From CAITNM01 sp037138055 (GTDB lineage: Bacteria; Pseudomonadota; Alphaproteobacteria; Paracaedibacterales; CAITNM01), in contig JBAXJB010000030.1 of the NCBI GenBank assembly GCA_037138055.1, forward strand, positions 1-18,210: DNA of 18,210 bases. Direction: 5' to 3'. The notes under the pieces are model-generated. The model was not told the origin of the DNA. It ran no database searches and saw only the letters and a list, made by a program, of their open reading frames with translations. Of the stretch, positions 13,538 through 18,210 are shown piece by piece (position 1 is the stretch's first letter; each line of letters begins with the position of its first letter). The position numbers and the translations under genes are program-made.

Positions 13538-15451
13538 TTGAATTCTTCTTGGTTCCCATCTTCTGAAAGTATCGCAAGCAGTTTACTTGCAACGTTTGCA
13601 AAAAATATACCTCATAAAGACTATCATGATTTACACAAATGGTCGATTAACCACATTCCGGAATTTTGGGATAGGGTTTGGGATTTTTGCGGAGTTATTG
13701 GCGACAAGGGCGAAAAAATTCTAGAGAACCCAACAAATATTGAAAAGGCCACTTTTTACCCTCAAGCACAATTAAACTTCGCTCAAAATTTATTAAAGCA
13801 ACGTGACGACCATATCGCTATAACTTTTGTTGGTGAAAATAAAATCAAGCGCCAACTTACTTATCAAGAACTTTACTGGATTGTCGCTAAAATTGCTGAC
13901 CACTTTAAACAGTGGGGCATAACCAAAGGTGACCGCGTTGCTGGTTATCTACCAAACATGCCAGAAACAGTTGCTGCAATGTTGGCGGCCACGTCTCATG
14001 GAGCTGTGTGGACAGCATGTTCACCTGATTTTGGTACGCAAGGAGTCATCGATCGTTTCAGTCAAATAGAACCAAAGGTACTAATTACTGTAGATGGATA
14101 TCACTACAACGGAAAAACATTTTCCTGTCTTGATCGTCTGCCCGAAATTTTACAACACCTACCTAGCATTGAACGCGTAGTTGTTGTTTCGTATTTAGGA
14201 CTTGAACACTCATACTCGCGCTGGGATCAATTACTTTCAACAAGTGATGCTACTGAGATTACATTCACACCAGTTAATTTTAATGACCCTTTGTATATTT
14301 TGTATTCATCGGGCACAACAGGTATTCCAAAATGCATTGTTCACGGCGTAGGTGGCACACTTTTAAAACATTTATCTGAACATCAACTACAATGCAATAT
14401 TAAGCCTGCCGATCGGATGTTTTACTTTACAACATGTAGTTGGATGATGTGGCATTGGCTAGTATCAGCATTGGCATCACGCGCACATATAGTGCTTTTT
14501 GACGGTTCCCCAACTTATCCAACACCTACTTTTTTATGGGACATTGCTCAAGAACTACAAATAAATTTCTTTGGTACATCTGCTAAGTATCTTAGTACTT
14601 TGCATAAATTAGAAATCGATATAAGCAAAACACACGATCTGAAAGAATTGCGCACTATTGGCTCAACCGGTTCACCCTTAATGCCAGAAACATTTGATTA
14701 TATTTGGAAAAACATCAAACAAGATGTGCAAATTAGTAGCCTTTCTGGTGGCACCGATATTGTATCTTGCTTTGTGATGGGTAACCCCATTAGCCCTGTG
14801 CACCGCGGTGAAATTCAAGGGCCAGCATTAGGCATGGCCATAGATATATTTGATGAAAATGGAATTTCTATTTCAACAGAGCCAGGTGAGTTGGTATGCA
14901 CAAAACCATTTCCCTGCAGACCCATTGGCTTTTGGAAAGACGAGCAAAACGAAAAATATCACAACGCGTATTATGAAAAATTCCCTAACACTTGGCACCA
15001 TGGTGACTTTTGCGAGTGGACCGAAAACCATGGACTAATTATTCATGGACGCTCGGACACCACCCTTAACCCAGGAGGAGTACGCATTGGCACTGCCGAA
15101 ATTTACCGTCAGCTTGAAAATATTGATGAAATAATCGAATGCTTAGCAGTTGGCCAAAAATGGCAAGACGACGAACGCGTAATTTTATTTGTGATTATGA
15201 AAAAAAATGTAGAACTAACCACCGATTTAATCAATAAAATCAAGTTACACATTCGTCAAAATACCACGCCTCGTCACGTACCTGCAAAAATTATTGCTAT
15301 GTCTGACTTGCCTAGAACAAAAAATAATAAGCTTACCGAAACAACCGTGCGAGATATTATTCATGGCAAAGAAATAAAAAACAAAGAAGCGTTGCTAAAC
15401 CCAGATTGTTTAATGTTTTTTACAAAAATAGCTGAGTTACAAACCGATTAA
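13538..15451 (+). CDS. Acetoacetyl-CoA synthetase (acetoacetate-CoA ligase)
   Basis: ANL-superfamily enzyme activating acetoacetate to acetoacetyl-CoA with ATP. The 637 residues are close to the family norm of about 650. The N-terminal region (SSWFPSSESIASS, then HKWSINHIPEFWDRVWDFCGV) is typical of this subgroup. The ATP loop YSSGTTGIPK is at residues 256-265, SLSGGTDIVSCF is the A5 motif, WHHGDFCEW and HGRSDTTLNPGGVRIGTAEIY cover A7-A8, and the catalytic Lys is Lys598 in PRTKNNKLTE. The start is probably the TTG at 13538: the frame is open further upstream but has no ATG or GTG. No ribosome site is visible. It is transcribed divergently from the symporter and ends 20 bases from the convergent icd stop. 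It would let the cell use acetoacetate, for example from homogentisate breakdown or polyhydroxybutyrate. Confidence 0.93.
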   Translation: MNSSWFPSSESIASSLLATFAKNIPHKDYHDLHKWSINHIPEFWDRVWDFCGVIGDKGEKILENPTNIEKATFYPQAQLNFAQNLLKQRDDHIAITFVGENKIKRQLTYQELYWIVAKIADHFKQWGITKGDRVAGYLPNMPETVAAMLAATSHGAVWTACSPDFGTQGVIDRFSQIEPKVLITVDGYHYNGKTFSCLDRLPEILQHLPSIERVVVVSYLGLEHSYSRWDQLLSTSDATEITFTPVNFNDPLYILYSSGTTGIPKCIVHGVGGTLLKHLSEHQLQCNIKPADRMFYFTTCSWMMWHWLVSALASRAHIVLFDGSPTYPTPTFLWDIAQELQINFFGTSAKYLSTLHKLEIDISKTHDLKELRTIGSTGSPLMPETFDYIWKNIKQDVQISSLSGGTDIVSCFVMGNPISPVHRGEIQGPALGMAIDIFDENGISISTEPGELVCTKPFPCRPIGFWKDEQNEKYHNAYYEKFPNTWHHGDFCEWTENHGLIIHGRSDTTLNPGGVRIGTAEIYRQLENIDEIIECLAVGQKWQDDERVILFVIMKKNVELTTDLINKIKLHIRQNTTPRHVPAKIIAMSDLPRTKNNKLTETTVRDIIHGKEIKNKEALLNPDCLMFFTKIAELQTD

Positions 15452-15471
15452 GTTTTAAAGTAGCATGCCCC

Positions 15472-16911
15472 CTACTCTTCTCCATGCGCCTTTGTGTAAG
15501 CAGCCTTGCCATCAAACACATGTAGTTTCTCAATATGTGACCACATTGCCTTTGTACTAACTGCAGCGATAAGTTTTTGAATTTGACTATCATCTAAAGG
15601 ACCACTTCCAACAAATCTAGCTGTTACCTGATCTGTTAAGTCTAAGACTGTGTTTTCTGTAGTGGGATAAATTTTCATTCCGCGACATGTCACAAGCTTT
15701 AACTTCACTGAAGCCTCGTTTGCTGCAGCTTCCATTAATTTACCAAATTCATTTACTGGTTTCGTGTTTTCAAAAAACACATCTACCCCCTCAACAAAAC
15801 GCTCTTTAAGCTGAATAGGAGCTACGGGGATTTTAGAGTTATCAACATTAATTGCTTTATACGCACGATCATGAATATCTTCATAACGTTTTCCAAGGTT
15901 TTTAATGACAGATTCTGTAAACAACGTGGTTGAAGCACCTTTTGCATCGCCCACCACGTCACGAGTCAAAATTTTATCAACAGCACAAGTTACATAGAGT
16001 GCATGCTCTATATCTAGAGCGGCTTTAAATTCTCCCAAATGACGAAGCATCATAACGCCTGATAATATAACCGCCATAGGATTAATATTGTTTTTCCCTG
16101 CATATTTAGGCGCAGAACCGTGCACTGCTTCAAAAATACAGGCGTTGTCACCAATATTGGCACCAGGCGCAAAGCCAAGGCCACCAACCAACGCAGAAGA
16201 TAAATCACTTAAGATATCCCCATTCATATTAGTCGTTACAATTACTTCAAATTGTTCAGGTTTTTTTACTAATTGGTGCGCGCAGTTATCTACAATAATA
16301 TGCTGAGCTTCGATATCTGGATATTCTTTTGAAATATCTTCAAAGGTTCGCTTTAGCATACCTTCGCTAAACTTCATGATGTTTGCTTTAGTGGCACAGT
16401 GAATGGTTTTACGGTTTTGACTACGGGCAAATTCAAATCCTAAACGTACAATTTTTTCGCAACCTTTTCTGGATATAAGCTTTAAACATTGAGCCACATT
16501 TGGTGTTTGCATATGTTCAATGCCAGCATAAAGGTCTTCAACATTTTCACGCACAATTACTAAATCAATACCGCGACCACTATAAGGGGTAACCACTCCT
16601 GGGAATTCTTTTACAGGTCGAATGTTTCCATAGGTTTCAAACATCTTTCGTAATGTTACATTGGCGCTTTTTTCGCCAAAACCCACAGGCGTTGCAAGCG
16701 GCCCCTTTAGAGCAACCTTATTTCTGTTAATAGAATCAACTGTTTCTTGTGGAACACCAGTCGCCATGCCTTTTTTAAAAACCTCAGCACCCGCTTCACA
16801 AATTTCCCAATTAATTTTTACGCCAGTAGAATCAATCACTTGACGAGCTGATGTTGTTACCTCAGGGCCAACCCCATCACCAGGTATTAAAGTCACGTTA
16901 TAAGACATCAT
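15472..16911 (-). CDS. icd: Isocitrate dehydrogenase, NADP type
   Basis: TCA-cycle enzyme converting isocitrate to 2-oxoglutarate. From the ATG at 16911 the protein has 479 residues, similar to the rickettsial/Thermus-type enzyme with an extra C-terminal domain (residues from about 345). It starts MMSYNVTLIPGDGVGPEV. NVTLRKMFETYGNIRPVK is the isocitrate-binding loop, IVRENVEDLYAGIEH and KANIMKFSEG follow, and the metal-binding stretch is NMNGDILSDLSSALVGG. HGSAPKYAGKNNINP carries the Lys269-Tyr270 pair associated with NADP rather than NAD in the E. coli enzyme. The frame remains open to a TTG at 16992, which would add 27 hydrophobic residues. I reject that extension because the family begins at the ATG, which can also be 16908. 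No strong ribosome site is visible. Confidence 0.95.
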   Translation of the reverse strand: MMSYNVTLIPGDGVGPEVTTSARQVIDSTGVKINWEICEAGAEVFKKGMATGVPQETVDSINRNKVALKGPLATPVGFGEKSANVTLRKMFETYGNIRPVKEFPGVVTPYSGRGIDLVIVRENVEDLYAGIEHMQTPNVAQCLKLISRKGCEKIVRLGFEFARSQNRKTIHCATKANIMKFSEGMLKRTFEDISKEYPDIEAQHIIVDNCAHQLVKKPEQFEVIVTTNMNGDILSDLSSALVGGLGFAPGANIGDNACIFEAVHGSAPKYAGKNNINPMAVILSGVMMLRHLGEFKAALDIEHALYVTCAVDKILTRDVVGDAKGASTTLFTESVIKNLGKRYEDIHDRAYKAINVDNSKIPVAPIQLKERFVEGVDVFFENTKPVNEFGKLMEAAANEASVKLKLVTCRGMKIYPTTENTVLDLTDQVTARFVGSGPLDDSQIQKLIAAVSTKAMWSHIEKLHVFDGKAAYTKAHGEE

Positions 16912-17048
16912 TGAACTTAATAAGATATTAACTGGAATAAGCTTAGCATACGGACTGAAGAGTATGAAAAGAGCAATTTTGCAAAGCCCCAAATTTTATT
17001 TAATTAATTACCATAAAAACAATTTTTAAATTATTTTTAAGAACTATA

Positions 17049-17097
17049 TTGACTAAATTTTGTCTTTTTGGCATATATACGGGATGCATTGTATTAA
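17049..17097 (+). promoter_or_regulatory. Promoter-like elements before the secreted nuclease-like gene
   Basis: Two overlapping possibilities exist: TTGACT (17049-17054) with TATATA (17074-17079, spacer 19), or TTGGCA (17068-17073) with TATTAA (17092-17097, spacer 18). The second would leave almost no leader before the ATG at 17110. No ribosome site precedes that ATG. Confidence 0.35.
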
Positions 17098-17109
17098 CGA
17101 AATCAACAA

Positions 17110-18210
17110 ATGAATAATTTTATTTTTAAAAGACTTTTTAACGTTCTTGTTTCAACAATTTTTATTCTGCCAATTGATGCAAGTTTTGGCGATCAAGATC
17201 ACTTTCCACCTGTACCAGGATCCCCTCAACCTGCTGTCGGCGGTCATGCTGCACCAGCACCTGCTCCTCTGACAGATGCCCAAAAAGAATCTATATCATG
17301 GATGTTAGGACGTGTAATTGATGAAATTCAAAAAATACATATTCTTTTTGGCAATACAGAAGGCTTTTCAGAGGGCCATCCAGATGATAAAAAAACTAAA
17401 ATTATAGTTCATGATATAAAAAGATGTTTTGATGCATTACTTCCTGTTTTCTTGCAAAAATTTCAGCGCAAAGGCGTACACTACACACCAGAAAATACTG
17501 CTGCCAATGGAACTCACTTAGAAGATATTAAGGGCAATCCATCAGCTCTTTTTACTTCAAAAGGACCTGCCGACTTTTTAAAGTCAGTTGGTGCAGATAA
17601 TTTCTTCTTAGTTAGCACTCATTTCGGCAATACATATTTTATTCCAAAATGGATGACACAACCAAACAAAGGATTCGGCTTATATCAACTTGCCACACGA
17701 ACTCTTGATAAAGGTGTTGGTTATAGCGAGTATAACGTGCGTAGAATGCTTGCGGGGCAAAACCCACTAAGTCATAGCGGTGTCTCAGAAATTCATCATG
17801 CTTATCAAAATCAAGAAGCAGTATGTTATCTCTGCCACAGCGAACATAAAGGAAAATTTAAAGAATACCACAAGTCAGAAAGAGAAACCCTTATTAATAG
17901 AGCTATAGCTGGCTCTGAAGCTTACTATATAAATAAACTAACCGCCCTTCTTACGTTGGCAAAAGCAGCTGCTCACATATTAGAAGATGAAGACAGTGTT
18001 TCAGATCAAACCTCTACCTTCATAATGTTTATAAAAGAATACAGAGGGAATCTTGAAATAATTCCAAACGGCACAGAAGTTGAATTCAAAAAATCAACAA
18101 AATTAAGGGAAGGTTTTGAGCACATGGCCCGAAAAGCACCAGCTCATGATTTGACTAGCGATAGTGACCATAGCGATGATGACACTGAAGTTTTAGCTTT
18201 CCCAGGTTTT
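17110..18210 (+). CDS. Secreted protein with HNH/ENDO VII (LHH-type) nuclease-like motif, 3' end outside window
   Basis: An open frame of 367 codons with no stop before the window ends. Residues 1-26 (MNNFIFKRLFNVLVSTIFIL then PIDASF) are a signal peptide, followed by a Pro/Ala-rich linker (PVPGSPQPAVGGHAAPAPAP). Residues 205-260 resemble the LHH branch of the HNH/ENDO VII nuclease superfamily: NVRRMLAGQNPLSHSG, then EIHHAYQNQ with the His pair 229-230, then CYLCHSEHKG with His243 and His246, and His254 in EYH. In that branch the paired His and the later EH...H supply the metal and catalytic residues. Residues 60-200 and 262-350 are not recognised. The last visible residues are acidic (SDSDHSDDDTE). 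Proteins of this branch are often toxins delivered to other cells. The family call rests on motif order alone; no immunity gene is visible. Confidence 0.7.
   Translation, partial: MNNFIFKRLFNVLVSTIFILPIDASFGDQDHFPPVPGSPQPAVGGHAAPAPAPLTDAQKESISWMLGRVIDEIQKIHILFGNTEGFSEGHPDDKKTKIIVHDIKRCFDALLPVFLQKFQRKGVHYTPENTAANGTHLEDIKGNPSALFTSKGPADFLKSVGADNFFLVSTHFGNTYFIPKWMTQPNKGFGLYQLATRTLDKGVGYSEYNVRRMLAGQNPLSHSGVSEIHHAYQNQEAVCYLCHSEHKGKFKEYHKSERETLINRAIAGSEAYYINKLTALLTLAKAAAHILEDEDSVSDQTSTFIMFIKEYRGNLEIIPNGTEVEFKKSTKLREGFEHMARKAPAHDLTSDSDHSDDDTEVLAFPGF

Noticed and set aside
15456..15476. Terminator-like inverted repeat AGTAG/CTACT between acetoacetyl-CoA synthetase and icd
   Set aside because: The stem is only five to seven pairs, overlaps the icd stop codon and lacks a T-run.
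16912..16992. A hydrophobic N-terminal extension on isocitrate dehydrogenase resembling a signal peptide, starting at a TTG
   Set aside because: The family begins at the MSYNVTLIPGDG segment, two ATG codons are available there, and no ribosome site supports the TTG. It is upstream DNA that happens to be open.
1..18210. CRISPR arrays, insertion sequences, attachment sites or phage genes
   Set aside because: No regularly spaced repeats, transposase motifs or terminal inverted repeats were seen by eye; both tRNA genes have no partial duplicate of their 3' ends nearby.

Overview
This AT-rich window reads as a stretch of chromosome from a Gram-negative bacterium, most likely an alphaproteobacterium with a host-associated lifestyle (Holosporales or Rickettsiales-like). 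That placement is an inference from base composition, the rickettsial-type isocitrate dehydrogenase, encoded CCA ends on the tRNAs and many unfamiliar secreted proteins; no rRNA or other phylogenetic marker was compared. I see no insertion sequence, phage gene or CRISPR array.

Layout. Positions 1-1330 (+) hold the C-terminal half of a cellulose-synthase-like (BcsA) membrane glycosyltransferase, with a probable frameshift at its 5' edge. A signal-peptide-bearing short-chain dehydrogenase (-, 1447-2226) is divergent from ligA (+, 2375-4438), with clear promoters for both between them. Next come an exported-looking LD-carboxypeptidase (S66, +) and a tiny secreted protein (-), converging on a hairpin. 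alaS (-, 5868-8438) lies just downstream of tRNA-Gln(UUG). A strong promoter then drives a protein with a signal peptide followed by a response-regulator receiver domain (+, 8815-9729). It converges with a secreted helical protein built from a duplicated module (-, 9735-10319). After tRNA-Thr(UGU) come yjdM (phnA), a homogentisate 1,2-dioxygenase-like cupin protein and a dicarboxylate/amino-acid:cation symporter (all -), then acetoacetyl-CoA synthetase (+) and NADP-type isocitrate dehydrogenase (-). The window ends inside an open frame (+, from 17110) for a secreted protein with an HNH/ENDO VII (LHH-type) nuclease-like motif.

How the genes fit together. ligA, alaS, icd and the two tRNAs are housekeeping. 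The dioxygenase, symporter and acetoacetyl-CoA synthetase could form a small carbon-scavenging set, because homogentisate cleavage eventually yields fumarate and acetoacetate; the intermediate enzymes are not in this window. The most unusual feature is the density of signal peptides: six of about fourteen proteins carry one. These include protein classes normally found in the cytoplasm (SDR, S66 LD-carboxypeptidase, receiver domain) and a nuclease-like protein. Three of the secreted proteins also carry Ser/Asp-rich acidic clusters. Together these suggest periplasmic or host-directed proteins, possibly effectors or toxins, scattered among core genes.
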